Positions 8,750 to 17,460 of a DNA stretch of 64,000 nucleotides are shown one piece after another. A model generated the notes under the pieces. It was not told where the DNA came from. It saw only the letters and a program-made list of their open reading frames with translations, and made no database searches. The translations under genes were made by a program, and so were the position numbers. Each line of letters opens with the position of its first letter. Positions within the stretch are counted from its first letter, which is position 1. The stretch is from Flavobacterium soyae (GTDB lineage Bacteria; Bacteroidota; Bacteroidia; Flavobacteriales; Flavobacteriaceae): assembly GCF_021245985.1 (NCBI RefSeq), contig NZ_JAJQXA010000003.1, forward strand, positions 62,001 through 126,000, in the 5' to 3' direction.

Positions 8750-8851
8750 GTCATTTCGACCGAAGGGAGAAATCACACAAGAAACTCCGCATGCATAATC
8801 GCCAATCTTTGTCGAGTCTCGAGTGTGATTTCTCCCTTCGGTCGAAATGAC
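8750..8851. repeat. 102-bp palindromic element, type B copy 1
   Basis: Perfect arms GTCATTTCGACCGAAGGGAG then AAATC, and the complement, bracket a core with CTCCGCATGCATAATCGCCA and ATCTTTGTCGAG. It lies in the gene-free interval 8533-9086. Flanks are AGCAAAGGTTTT on the left and AATATTG on the right. The left outer flank has two CCCGAAGC words and CAATGTCATTAAGTTAAG at 8657-8674. The 107-codon frame across it is a repeat artefact. Confidence 0.92.
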
Positions 8852-9086
8852 AATATTGTGTTTAGGTTTTGCGAGATTAATTTTATTTTAAAAGATGATC
8901 AAAAGAAACTCGTTTCTTCCACATTGCTATGTTTGTTAATGAAAGTGAAATGCCTTTTAACAGTAGCAGAATTTATGTTTCTATATGTTGGAATTAATTA
9001 CGCCCAGCAAGGTTAAACTATATTAAAAACAAAGCGGAAGATTATGCATATCATCTGTTTAAGTGATGTGCATTGCTCCTGATTAA

Positions 9087-9551
9087 CTATACCGTTTTTG
9101 ATTGATTTTTGATTGAAAAAAAATATACCCAGACTATAAAAAGCAGCTGTAATGGTATTCTAAACCATAGATAAGACATTCCTTCGCCGCTATAGTCAGC
9201 ACTTTTTAAATTTATATTGTGGTATGCCGCATAAATATTTGCGGGAAGCAGTACTATAAAAAATAGTATAAGAAGCCTGCCTGTGAGCAGTCTCGTTTTT
9301 GAAATCAATAGTCCGGCTGCTGCTATGAGCTCTATTATTCCTGTAACATACACAATTGCAATTGACCAAGGTAAAAAAGATACCATCATGGTCATGCCTT
9401 TGGTAAATAAAAAATGACCTGTGGCAGTTAATACAAGCATGGCCGCCATAGCTATTCTGCCTGCTTGTGAAATTGCTGTTTTTTTGGTTTTAAGTCTTAT
9501 AATAAGCAGGGTAATTATAAAAGTTCCAAATAATACAATTAGGGTTTCCAT
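9087..9551 (-). CDS. DoxX-like membrane protein
   Basis: 154 residues with four or five hydrophobic spans and the DoxX signature region AAMLVLTATGHFL, followed by a GIIELIAAAGLLI helix. The family includes membrane subunits and partners of quinone- or thiol-linked redox systems, but most members are uncharacterised. It lies 54 bp downstream of the Crp/Fnr-type regulator on the same strand and is its likely target. Both genes are bracketed by palindromic elements at 8750 and 10276. Confidence 0.82.
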   Translation of the reverse strand: METLIVLFGTFIITLLIIRLKTKKTAISQAGRIAMAAMLVLTATGHFLFTKGMTMMVSFLPWSIAIVYVTGIIELIAAAGLLISKTRLLTGRLLILFFIVLLPANIYAAYHNINLKSADYSGEGMSYLWFRIPLQLLFIVWVYFFSIKNQSKTV

Positions 9552-9605
9552 GTCTTTTTTTATGCAAAGCTGCGGAATAAAGAAACCCGAAACAATGAAC
9601 CTGGG

Positions 9606-10172
9606 TTAACAAATTCGTTTTCTTATCCTGCTCAATGCCTGTGGTGTAATACCAATATAGGATGCCAGATATTTTTGAGGAATTTTTTGAATCAGCTGCG
9701 GCTGTTCTGTAAACAGGTTACGATACCGCTGTTCTGCAGAATCGTTAAGGAGTGAAAGTTCTCTCTTTGATTTTTGAAGAAATAATCCTTCGCTTGCAAG
9801 ACGCCCAATGGTATTGCCAATTTTTGTTTCGGCATAAATATCCTGCAGGTCATTATAAGATATACACCAAAGCACAGTGTCGGCAAGGGCTTCGATGGTG
9901 TAGTTTGCGGGCTGTCTTGTAATAAATGAATCATAACCGCTTGTAAATTCGCCATCAAATACAAAAGCAAAAGTGAGATCATTATCTTCACGGGGAATAT
10001 AATATCTTACAAACCCTTTTTCTATAAAGGAGAGGTAATTTTCGACATGGCCTGTTTCGAGTATAGGTTTTTTCTTTGAAAATTCCCGACGTATGAGCTT
10101 TGACGAAAAAATATTCCAATCATCATCTGAAAGTTTTGCCATTCGCTCGAAATTGTCTCTTATTTGCTGCAT
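9606..10172 (-). CDS. Crp/Fnr-family transcriptional regulator
   Basis: 188 residues. The N-terminal 120 form a cyclic-nucleotide-binding-type beta roll (ETGHVENYLSFIEKGFVRYY, then a DGEFTSGYDSF turn). The C-terminus is a short helix-turn-helix (IPQKYLASYIGITPQALSRI). The phosphate-binding Arg of true cAMP receptors is not evident and there are no Fnr-type cysteines. This small form is common in Bacteroidota, where the effector is usually unknown. It probably controls the downstream DoxX gene. Confidence 0.88.
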   Translation of the reverse strand: MQQIRDNFERMAKLSDDDWNIFSSKLIRREFSKKKPILETGHVENYLSFIEKGFVRYYIPREDNDLTFAFVFDGEFTSGYDSFITRQPANYTIEALADTVLWCISYNDLQDIYAETKIGNTIGRLASEGLFLQKSKRELSLLNDSAEQRYRNLFTEQPQLIQKIPQKYLASYIGITPQALSRIRKRIC

Positions 10173-10275
10173 TGATTTTTAAAATTTCAGATTAAAAATA
10201 AACCCGGTTGGACAATGTGATTAAATTAAGCTTTTAGAGAATAAAATTAATTTCTCAAAGCCTTAACGCAATATT

Positions 10276-10378
10276 GTCATTTCGACCGAAGGGAGAAATC
10301 TTCGCAAGTAACTCCGCATGCATAATCGCCAATCTTTGTCGAGTCTCGAGTGTGATTTCTCCCTTCGGTCGAAATGAC
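10276..10378. repeat. 103-bp palindromic element, type B copy 2
   Basis: Nearly identical to 8750-8851 and in the same orientation, differing in a few bases after the left arm (TTCGCAAG in place of ACACAAG). Its flanks are swapped: CAATATT is on the left and AAAACCTTTGCTCCCGAAGC on the right. The preceding spacer has AACCCGGTTGGACAATGTGA at 10201. The upstream in-frame extension of the AEC gene runs through this element and is not coding. Confidence 0.92.
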
Positions 10379-10523
10379 AAAACCTTTGCTCCCGAAGCTT
10401 CGGGACTATGTGTTAATATTAATTACACTCAATGAGTTAAAAATAACAAAAATCTTAGAGAAGGTGTGTAATTTGTTTTATACATCAATTTATAAATACC
10501 TATTTTTGTGTTTAAGCCTTGAT

Positions 10524-11435
10524 ATGAACAATTTTATTATAATATTCTTCTTTTTGTTTTTAGGATTGCTTTTGCAAAATGTAAAGCGGTTTCCAGTTCA
10601 TATCTATAAAACAATCAATAAAATTGTCATTTATGTCTGCCTTCCGGCCATCACCTTATATCATATTCCGAAAATAAAATGGAGCAGCGAATTGTTGTTT
10701 CCAATAGGGGCGGGCTGGATTAGTTTTTTCCTGGCTTTTGTATTTTTTCATTTTTTAGGGCGGCGATTGGGCTGGTCTAATAAACTGATTGGCTGTTTGG
10801 TTTTAACAGCAGGATTAAGTAATTCGTCGTTTCTTGGTTATCCAATTGTTGAGGCTTTATTTGGAAAGAAAGGTTTAGAAACAGCTGTACTGGTAGATCA
10901 GCCGGGAACTTTTGTTGTGGTTTCGACCCTGGGTGTTTTTGTGGCGGCTTTTTACTCAAAAGGGAGCCCGGATTTTAAAAGCATTTCAAAAAAGATAATT
11001 CTCTTTCCGCCATTTATTACATTTATTGTCTCCTGCCTGCTAAATGTTTTTGAGTACGATTTAGATTCGGATATTCAGTCACTTTTATTAAAACTGGGAA
11101 GTCTGGTTACACCTTTGGCTTTATTTTCGGTTGGATTACAGCTGACTTTTAATAGAAAAAGCAAGCATTGGAAATTTTTGCAGCTCGGACTTTTATTCCG
11201 TCTTATTGTAACGCCGTTTATCATTTTTATTCTCTATGTGTTTATTTTTAACCAGCATTCTGAGGCTATAAAAATTACGATTATAGAAATTGCAATGGCT
11301 CCAATGATTACAGGTGCAATTTTGGCTTCGACTTATGGTTTAAAGCCAAAATTAAGCAGTATGATGATTGGTTTTGGAATTCCCATTTCGTTTGTAACCC
11401 TTGCTATTTGGTACTTTGTTGTGAGTTTTATTTAA
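10524..11435 (+). CDS. AEC-family (auxin efflux carrier-like) transporter
   Basis: 303 residues from the chosen start at 10524 (MNNFIIIFFF). The frame is open from 10374, but that stretch starts inside a palindromic repeat and lacks membrane character. About ten membrane segments are arranged as two inverted halves. The first half has the conserved Asn-Pro-like break at VCLPAITLYHI, and the second ends with GFGIPISFVTLAIWYF. AEC carriers move small organic acids or amino acids; the substrate cannot be read from sequence. It is monocistronic between repeat-rich spacers. Confidence 0.85.
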   Translation: MNNFIIIFFFLFLGLLLQNVKRFPVHIYKTINKIVIYVCLPAITLYHIPKIKWSSELLFPIGAGWISFFLAFVFFHFLGRRLGWSNKLIGCLVLTAGLSNSSFLGYPIVEALFGKKGLETAVLVDQPGTFVVVSTLGVFVAAFYSKGSPDFKSISKKIILFPPFITFIVSCLLNVFEYDLDSDIQSLLLKLGSLVTPLALFSVGLQLTFNRKSKHWKFLQLGLLFRLIVTPFIIFILYVFIFNQHSEAIKITIIEIAMAPMITGAILASTYGLKPKLSSMMIGFGIPISFVTLAIWYFVVSFI

Positions 11436-11443
11436 TTTATTAT

Positions 11444-11473
11444 AAACCCGTTGGACAATGTCATTAAGTTAAG
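11444..11473 (+). repeat. Dispersed word AAACCCGTTGGACAATGTCA...
   Basis: The 30-bp word is repeated, with changes, at 10200-10230. Its second half (CAATGTCATTAAGTTAAG) occurs exactly at 8657-8674. All three copies lie next to the palindromic elements and outside genes. Confidence 0.75.
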
Positions 11474-11556
11474 AGAAGTGCTTTTAATACTATATCGCAT
11501 AAATTTTTCGCAGAATCATAATCCTGAGGCTTCGGGAACGAAGTTTTTTTGAATTG

Positions 11557-11673
11557 GCTGCAGCTTTAGCTGGAGTTTATATAAAATCAATCTGATGGCT
11601 TTAGCCAAAAATGACAGATTTGGCTAAAGCCTTATTGTTGTTCATATTAAATACCTCCAGCTGAAGCAGGAGG
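11557..11673. repeat. Nested palindrome in a 630-bp gene-free spacer
   Basis: The outer arms are GCTGCAGCTTTAGCTGGAGT and the imperfect complement ACCTCCAGCTGAAGCAGGAG. They enclose a perfect 13-bp inner stem (GGCTTTAGCCAAA at 11597-11609 and its complement at 11619-11631). It follows the AEC gene and could act as its terminator. Confidence 0.85.
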
Positions 11674-11790
11674 GCTATTCAATAAATTTAATACTCAAAA
11701 AAGTGATGTTTTTACACAATTTTTTTGAGTCATAATTATCTTAAAAATGCTTAATTTAATGGCATTTCTCGTTGGATGTAATTATTTTTT

Positions 11791-11921
11791 ACACATAGAA
11801 ACATAGATTTTATGCTTAAAAAGGGACTAAAAAAAAACATTTCTTTCACATAGCTTACTCTGTGTATTTTAAATAAGTGAAAGGTCTTTTAAGATTACAA
11901 AACAACCATGTTTCTATGTGT
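11791..11921. repeat. Long-spaced inverted repeat upstream of the peroxiredoxin
   Basis: ACACATAGAAACAT (11791-11804) and its exact complement (11908-11921) bracket about 100 bp. The middle contains a smaller CACATAG/CTCTGTG motif. I see no gene in 11436-12065. The peroxiredoxin promoter must lie after 11922; TAATTTTAG near 12035 is the best -7 candidate. Confidence 0.75.
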
Positions 11922-12065
11922 TAAATAAATCTTTATGAATTAATATTCAATGAGTTTAGAATACTAATTAGATAGAGAAGATAGAATTTTAACTTTTTTT
12001 TAATTTTTACGTGTTTTCTAAATGTATTTTTTAAGTAATTTTAGAGGAACTAAAAAAAATAAATT

Positions 12066-12704
12066 ATGTCAACATTAAGATTAGGCGATACAGCTCCGGA
12101 TTTTCATGCAGAAACTACACATGGACCAATCAATTTTCATGAATGGTTAGGAGATTCATGGGGCGTTTTATTTTCGCATCCGGCAGATTTTACTCCTGTT
12201 TGTACTACTGAACTGGGAACTGTGGCGAATTATATTCCGGAATTTGCCAAAAGAAATACGAAGGTGATTGCTTTGAGTGTAGACGGTTTACAGTCGCACC
12301 TGGAGTGGATTAAAGACATTAACGAAACTCAAAATACGACAGTTAATTTCCCAATAATTGCCGATGAGGATAAAAAAATAGCAACTTTATATGATATGCT
12401 TCATCCTAATGCAAGCGATAAATTTACCGTGCGTTCTGTTTTTGTAATTGGTGCCGATAAAAAAATCAAACTTACATTGACTTATCCTGCTTCTACAGGA
12501 AGGAATTTTGACGAATTGCTTCGTGTAATTGACAGTTTACAATTAACTGCAAATTACAGTGTTGCCACTCCGGCAAACTGGAAGGATGGAGAAGATGTAG
12601 TAATTGTGCCGGCGATCCCGGATAGTGATATTCCGGCGAAATTCCCAAAAGGATATACACCGATAAGACCTTATCTGCGTATTACACCGCAGCCGAATAA
12701 ATAA
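12066..12704 (+). CDS. 1-Cys peroxiredoxin (Prx6 type)
   Basis: 212 residues, the normal length for Prx6. The active-site motif is complete: Pro39, Thr43 and peroxidatic Cys46 in PADFTPVCTTE. The long C-terminal domain typical of Prx6 is present (PANWKDGEDVVIVPAI). No second conserved Cys is seen, so reduction should depend on an external thiol. Bacillithiol is a plausible partner because bshC is in the same window, but that is inference. It reduces hydrogen peroxide and organic hydroperoxides in the cytoplasm. It is monocistronic and followed by an inverted repeat. Confidence 0.93.
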   Translation: MSTLRLGDTAPDFHAETTHGPINFHEWLGDSWGVLFSHPADFTPVCTTELGTVANYIPEFAKRNTKVIALSVDGLQSHLEWIKDINETQNTTVNFPIIADEDKKIATLYDMLHPNASDKFTVRSVFVIGADKKIKLTLTYPASTGRNFDELLRVIDSLQLTANYSVATPANWKDGEDVVIVPAIPDSDIPAKFPKGYTPIRPYLRITPQPNK

Positions 12705-12710
12705 GATGCT

Positions 12711-12862
12711 AAGATTTTTTTTAGGTACTAAGATACTAAGGTGCTGAGTTTCTAAGTTTTTATTAAGAGGTTAAACTCTTAGCGGCTTAGAAACTCAGCA
12801 CTTTTATTTTTTATGTTGAAAGTTTCTAAGATATACTCTCAAAGCTAAAAACCTCAGAATCT
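12711..12862. repeat. CTAAGATACTAAGG-type inverted word cluster
   Basis: Tandem words of the type CTAAGGTGCTGAGTTTCTAAG (12738-12758) face complementary words CTTAGAAACTCAGCAC (12786-12801) and more CTCAGAATCTCAGCAACTTA copies. The related word TATCTCAGCAGCTTAGAA occurs at 22435 and 24162. It separates the convergent genes at 12066 and 12870 and probably serves as a two-way terminator. Confidence 0.7.
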
Positions 12863-12869
12863 CAGCAAC

Positions 12870-15101
12870 TTAACCCCTTAGAAGTTCAGCCATCTTTTTC
12901 TTGTCTCCTACAACCCAGATAATATCATTTGGCTGTAAAATTAAGCTGGATTCCGGGTTTAGGATCCGATTTCCGTTTCTTTCAATCCCTACGATCAGTC
13001 CGCCGGTTTTTCCTCTGAACTGACTAATGCTTTTTTGTGTAAATTCTTCCTGTGAAACTTCAAGCTGACGCAGTACAATTTCTGATTCTTCTACTGTTTT
13101 GGCTTCAATTTCATTATGAGTCAGGTATTTAGTGAATTCGGTAATTTGAGCATCAGTACCAATCACAGAAATTTCGTCTCCTGGAAATAAACGCTCATTT
13201 TTTGACGGAATTGGTATTGTGACTTCACCACGCCTGATATAAGCAATATTGATTCCGAGGAGTTCCCGAATCTTCAATTCTTCCAGTGTTTTTCCGGCAA
13301 GGTTAGATTCTTTTCCAATATCAAAAATAGACATGTGACCATCCCACGGCATTAAATTGGCATATCGTCTGTCGATTTTTTTGTTTTCGCGATCGTTTAG
13401 GTTTTTTAAAAAGTGATTTTCGATTTTATGGTATTGCTCGTTCAGTTTTTTTGGGAAAAGCTGATATACTCCAATTGCAATAATCAAAGCAACAAAAGCC
13501 ACTAAAGGAGAGAAGAAAATATTCAATAAAAAACCAACTAAAAATAATCCGAGGCTCATTCTGATTAAAATAAGCATTAAAAGTGCACCACGGTATTTGC
13601 GTTCTTCCCATAGTGTTTCGACTTCGTCAACTTTTACCCGGCGCAGCGACAGCGCCCATAAAAGAGGAGCAATAATAACCATAGTAATAAGGGCTGCCAA
13701 TGTGTTGCCAAATCTTGTGTCTTCGACCAAAGGAGCAACAAATTTAGCCGATAATAAAATAATGGCTGTAATAATAATAGTGTGTAATATGATTTGAATA
13801 AGATAGGCGTGCAGGACTTTTTGCCAAATACTGACAGATTTTATCGCTTGTGCATTTACACTATATCGGTTGATGTTTTTGACCCATTTTTTAGGAAGTT
13901 TTTGTTCCAGGAAATGAGAAAACGGCTCTGCATATTTCACCATAAACGGTGTCGTAAAAGTTGTTACAGCCGAGACTGCCACAACAACAGGATATAAAAA
14001 AGAACTGGTAACATTCAGGGTCATTCCGAGTGTTGCAATAATAAACGAAAACTCTCCAATTTGCGACAAACTCATTCCCGTCTGCACGGATTGTTTTAAA
14101 GGCTGCCCCGCTAATAGTGCACCAATAGTAGAACTTACAGATTGACCAATAATTGTTACGAAAGTTAAAACCGCTACCGGCAATGCATGTGTGTATAACA
14201 TTTTGGGATCAATAAGCATCCCGACTGATACGAAGAAAATTGCGCCAAATAAATCTTTTACAGGTTTTACTAAATGTTCAATATGTTCAGCCTGTGTAGT
14301 TTCGGCAATAATAGACCCCATGATAAAAGCTCCTAAAGCCGGAGAAAAACCAACATTAGAAGCAAAGCTTACCATTGTTAAACAAAGCGCAAGGGAAATA
14401 ATAAGCAGCATTTCGTCAGTCAATAAATGTTTGGCTTTTTTAAGAAGTGTTGGAATAAAAAAGATTCCGCCAATAAACCATGCTGTGAGGAAGAATATTA
14501 GTTTTAGGACCGACATCATCAATTCGCTTCCTGAAAACTGCTGACTTACCGCAATAGTTGAAAGTAAAACCATCATTAAAATAGCTACAAGGTCCTGAAC
14601 GATTAATGACCCAATTACGATTCCGGCAAATTTTTGTGCTTTTACACCAAGCTCGTCAAAGGTTTTTAGAATGATTGTGGTAGAAGAAATCGATAAAATT
14701 ACGCCCAGAAAGATACTGTCCATTTGTCCCCAATTCATCCATCGCCCTACCAGATAACCCAATACAACCATCGTGATAATCTGGGTAATTGCTGTTATAG
14801 AGGCAGTCCCGCCCACTTTCATCAGTTTCTTAAAACTAAATTCGAGGCCCAGACTGAACAATAAAATAATCACGCCAATTTCTGCCCAGACTTCAACACT
14901 TTTCATCTCGGTAATAGTTGGGAAAAAATCAAAATGATTTCCGGCCAAAAATCCCGCAATTAAATACCCTAAAACCAAAGGCTGTTTAATTAATTTAAAT
15001 AATAAAACGGCAATTCCGGCAGTCATCAGGATTAATCCCAGATCGCTAATTAAAGGTTGTAAATGGTGCGTAGTTTCTACAGCGGCATTCAAGGCAATCA
15101 T
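12870..15101 (-). CDS. CPA2-family cation:proton antiporter (KefB/YbaL-like) with two TrkA-C domains
   Basis: 743 residues. The N-terminal 400 form the Na+/H+ exchanger fold with about 12 spans, including the GLEFSFKKL and SSTTIILKTFDELG segments. A second membrane block at about 420-550 has four spans. Two RCK-C (TrkA-C) ligand domains follow at about 590-660 and 670-743, ending in NDIIWVVGDKKKMAELL. The NAD-binding TrkA-N domain of true KefB/KefC is missing, so gating by glutathione adducts is unlikely. It probably exchanges K+ or Na+ for protons in the inner membrane. It is monocistronic. Confidence 0.88.
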   Translation of the reverse strand: MIALNAAVETTHHLQPLISDLGLILMTAGIAVLLFKLIKQPLVLGYLIAGFLAGNHFDFFPTITEMKSVEVWAEIGVIILLFSLGLEFSFKKLMKVGGTASITAITQIITMVVLGYLVGRWMNWGQMDSIFLGVILSISSTTIILKTFDELGVKAQKFAGIVIGSLIVQDLVAILMMVLLSTIAVSQQFSGSELMMSVLKLIFFLTAWFIGGIFFIPTLLKKAKHLLTDEMLLIISLALCLTMVSFASNVGFSPALGAFIMGSIIAETTQAEHIEHLVKPVKDLFGAIFFVSVGMLIDPKMLYTHALPVAVLTFVTIIGQSVSSTIGALLAGQPLKQSVQTGMSLSQIGEFSFIIATLGMTLNVTSSFLYPVVVAVSAVTTFTTPFMVKYAEPFSHFLEQKLPKKWVKNINRYSVNAQAIKSVSIWQKVLHAYLIQIILHTIIITAIILLSAKFVAPLVEDTRFGNTLAALITMVIIAPLLWALSLRRVKVDEVETLWEERKYRGALLMLILIRMSLGLFLVGFLLNIFFSPLVAFVALIIAIGVYQLFPKKLNEQYHKIENHFLKNLNDRENKKIDRRYANLMPWDGHMSIFDIGKESNLAGKTLEELKIRELLGINIAYIRRGEVTIPIPSKNERLFPGDEISVIGTDAQITEFTKYLTHNEIEAKTVEESEIVLRQLEVSQEEFTQKSISQFRGKTGGLIVGIERNGNRILNPESSLILQPNDIIWVVGDKKKMAELLRG

Positions 15102-15154
15102 AAATTGGTATTTTAGGAGGTAATAATTCTATTTGTAATTTTGATTTTTATACT

Positions 15155-15946
15155 CTAAATTATTATTTGTTCAAGAATTTTTCTGATGGGTTCAAGCTGT
15201 TCTAATTTTGCAGCTTTAGATTCGGTAATACATATCCCGACTACATTTGATTTTTGTTTGATTTCTGTGATTAGATCATTAACTTCATTTATTTTAAATC
15301 CATTACTTGTTGGAAACATTGTATATTTAAACTCTGATTCGTCTAAAACATCTAAATCAAGGTGAATATATACGTTGTTAAAAGACTTGATTGTATTTTC
15401 TAAATCTGAATAATCACATCTTAAAACAGATTTGATATTATTTGAGGCTATATACTCTATTTCTGGATTGTCTAAATCTCTTAACCCGACAAAGCCTATT
15501 TGTTGTGGTTTAATGGTCGAGAAAAGAAGTTTTTTTATATTTTCATTTCCCTCACCAAGAAGTGTTCTCAAAGGCATTCCATGAAATGTTTTACTTGGGG
15601 AACTTTCCGGGGTATTCAAATCAGCATGTGCATCAATCCAAATTACACATAAATCATTGTTGTAAATTTTGTTTAAATAAGAAATAGGAATAATTTCAAT
15701 TCCGCAATCTCCTCCAATAGTTGCAATTTTTTTTAATTTACGTTCTGCAATTTCATTTTTGAAGAATTCAGTTTGTTTTAAAATAGAATTATAAGCTATA
15801 ATATTATGATGTGTTTCTAAATCTTTTTCATAAAGAGAAATTTCTTTGAATTTATAATCTTTAAAAAATAACTTTAAGGTTTCCGCTCCGGCTTTTAATT
15901 CATTCGTTATTCCGGAACCTTGCCATTGAGGGTTTATAAAGAGCAT
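15155..15946 (-). CDS. Arginase/agmatinase/formiminoglutamase-family hydrolase
   Basis: 263 residues from the chosen start at 15946 (MLFINPQWQGSG). The upstream extension to 16006 would run through the purB terminator. The binuclear Mn ligands are present: GGDCG, DAHADLN and the HLDLDVLD version of SxDxDxxDP. The usual Pro after the last Asp is replaced (DVLDES), so the enzyme is a divergent ureohydrolase. Substrate (arginine, agmatine, formiminoglutamate or another guanidino or amidino compound) cannot be assigned. It lies just downstream of purB on the same strand but is separated from it by a terminator. Confidence 0.8.
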   Translation of the reverse strand: MLFINPQWQGSGITNELKAGAETLKLFFKDYKFKEISLYEKDLETHHNIIAYNSILKQTEFFKNEIAERKLKKIATIGGDCGIEIIPISYLNKIYNNDLCVIWIDAHADLNTPESSPSKTFHGMPLRTLLGEGNENIKKLLFSTIKPQQIGFVGLRDLDNPEIEYIASNNIKSVLRCDYSDLENTIKSFNNVYIHLDLDVLDESEFKYTMFPTSNGFKINEVNDLITEIKQKSNVVGICITESKAAKLEQLEPIRKILEQIII

Positions 15947-15968
15947 AACATTTAAAAATTTTGTAAAT

Positions 15969-16000
15969 AAAAAAGCTATCCCGATAAAGATAGCTTTTTT
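15969..16000 (-). terminator. Intrinsic terminator of purB
   Basis: Read leftward, AAAAGCTATC pairs with GATAGCTTTT across an 8-nt loop and is followed by a T-rich run. It begins 24 bp after the purB stop. It decides the start of the next gene (15946, not 16006). Confidence 0.85.
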
Positions 16001-16023
16001 TGACAAAATATTTTAGGTTTTCT

Positions 16024-17370
16024 TTAAATTCCTGTGTAATTGCTGGGAGTTATCTGCATTAATTCTGCCCGAACAGCATCAGAAACTTCTAAAGAAGCAA
16101 TAAAATTATGAATCGCATTTTTATCAATAGCTTCATTAGTTCTTGTTAAACCTTTTAATGCTTCATACGGATTTGGATAGGCTTCGCGGCGTAAAATGGT
16201 TTGAATTGCCTCAGCCACAACTGCCCAGTTTTTCTCTAAATCTTCGGCAAATTTGCTTTCGTTCAACAATAATTTGTTCAAACCTTTAAGAGTAGCTTCA
16301 AAAGCAATAATTGTATGTCCAACAGGAACACCAATATTTCTTAAAACGGTACTGTCTGTTAAATCACGCTGTAATCTTGAGATTGGAAGTTTTGCCGCTA
16401 AATGCTCAAAAACAGCATTGGCGATTCCTAAGTTTCCTTCAGAATTTTCAAAATCAATTGGGTTTACTTTATGCGGCATTGCCGATGAACCAATTTCACC
16501 CGCTTTGATTTTTTGTTTAAAATAATCCATTGAAACATACGTCCAGATATCACGATCTAAATCGATAATGATATTGTTGATTCTTTTTAAACCATCAAAA
16601 AATGCAGCAAAATGATCGTAATGCTCAATTTGGGTTGTAGGGAAAGAATGGTGTAAACCTAAACCTGTTTCAACAAATTTAGTTCCAAATTGTTTCCAGT
16701 CAATCTGCGGATACGCTGCATGGTGTGCATTGTAATTTCCTGTTGCCCCGCCAAATTTAGCCGCAAACGGAATATTGAACAATAAACGCATCTGCTCTTC
16801 AAGACGCTCTACAAAAACAAGGATTTCTTTTCCTAAACGAGTAGGAGAAGCCGGCTGTCCGTGCGTGCGAGCCAGCATTGGAATAGCGGCCCATTCAACA
16901 CTTAATTCTTTTAATTTAGAAATTAAAGCAATTAAAGAGGGCATATATACCTGCTCAAAAGCTTCTTTTGTAGAAAGCGGAATCGCAGTATTGTTAATAT
17001 CCTGAGATGTTAATCCGAAGTGAATGAACTCTTTGTATTGAGATAAACCTAATTTTTCAAAAGCATCTTTAATAAAATATTCAACGGCTTTTACGTCGTG
17101 GTTGGTTACTTTTTCTGTTTCTTTAATCCAAAGCGCATCTTCAGTAGAGAAATTTTTGTAGATATTTCTTAAGCTGTCAAATAAACCTGAATTTACGCCG
17201 GAAAGCTGAGGTAAAGGAATTTCGCATAAAGCGATGAAATATTCAATTTCAACCAGTACACGGTATTTTATTAAAGCTTCTTCAGAAAAGAAAGGTGCTA
17301 AATTTTGAGTTTTATTTCTATATCTTCCGTCAATTGGCGATATAGCATTCAATTCGTTTAGAGTAGTCAT
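16024..17370 (-). CDS. purB: Adenylosuccinate lyase
   Basis: 448 residues from the chosen start at 17370 (MTTLNELNAISPIDGRY); nine further in-frame codons upstream are less likely. It cleaves SAICAR and adenylosuccinate, releasing fumarate, in purine synthesis. The fumarase/aspartase-superfamily signature GEIGSSAMPHKVNPIDFEN is intact. The catalytic His segment (TSQDINNTA and ARTHGQPASPT) is present. The length and the SPIDGRYRNKT start match the E. coli-type PurB branch. It stands alone with its own promoter and terminator. Confidence 0.96.
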   Translation of the reverse strand: MTTLNELNAISPIDGRYRNKTQNLAPFFSEEALIKYRVLVEIEYFIALCEIPLPQLSGVNSGLFDSLRNIYKNFSTEDALWIKETEKVTNHDVKAVEYFIKDAFEKLGLSQYKEFIHFGLTSQDINNTAIPLSTKEAFEQVYMPSLIALISKLKELSVEWAAIPMLARTHGQPASPTRLGKEILVFVERLEEQMRLLFNIPFAAKFGGATGNYNAHHAAYPQIDWKQFGTKFVETGLGLHHSFPTTQIEHYDHFAAFFDGLKRINNIIIDLDRDIWTYVSMDYFKQKIKAGEIGSSAMPHKVNPIDFENSEGNLGIANAVFEHLAAKLPISRLQRDLTDSTVLRNIGVPVGHTIIAFEATLKGLNKLLLNESKFAEDLEKNWAVVAEAIQTILRREAYPNPYEALKGLTRTNEAIDKNAIHNFIASLEVSDAVRAELMQITPSNYTGI

Positions 17371-17394
17371 TGTTATGTTGTTTTTCGAAAGGTG

Positions 17395-17402
17395 CAAATA
17401 TA
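17395..17402 (-). promoter_or_regulatory. -7 box of purB
   Basis: TATATTTG followed by C on the minus strand matches TAnnTTTG exactly, 25 bp before the chosen ATG. No good -33 box at the standard spacing was found. Confidence 0.5.
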
Positions 17403-17460
17403 AACAGAATTTGCGGATTTAAAGTAATCACAAAGTCAATTGAAGGTATTTTAAAAGGGC

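Noticed and set aside
8693..9016. 107-codon frame on the plus strand
   Set aside because: Its first half is the palindromic element at 8750-8851 and the rest has no protein character.
10374..10523. Upstream 50-codon extension of the AEC carrier gene
   Set aside because: It starts in the right arm of a palindromic repeat and lacks family similarity; the Met at 10524 begins the first membrane span.
15947..16006. 20-codon extension of the arginase-family gene
   Set aside because: It lies across the purB intrinsic terminator; MLFINPQWQGSG at 15946 is the family-like start.
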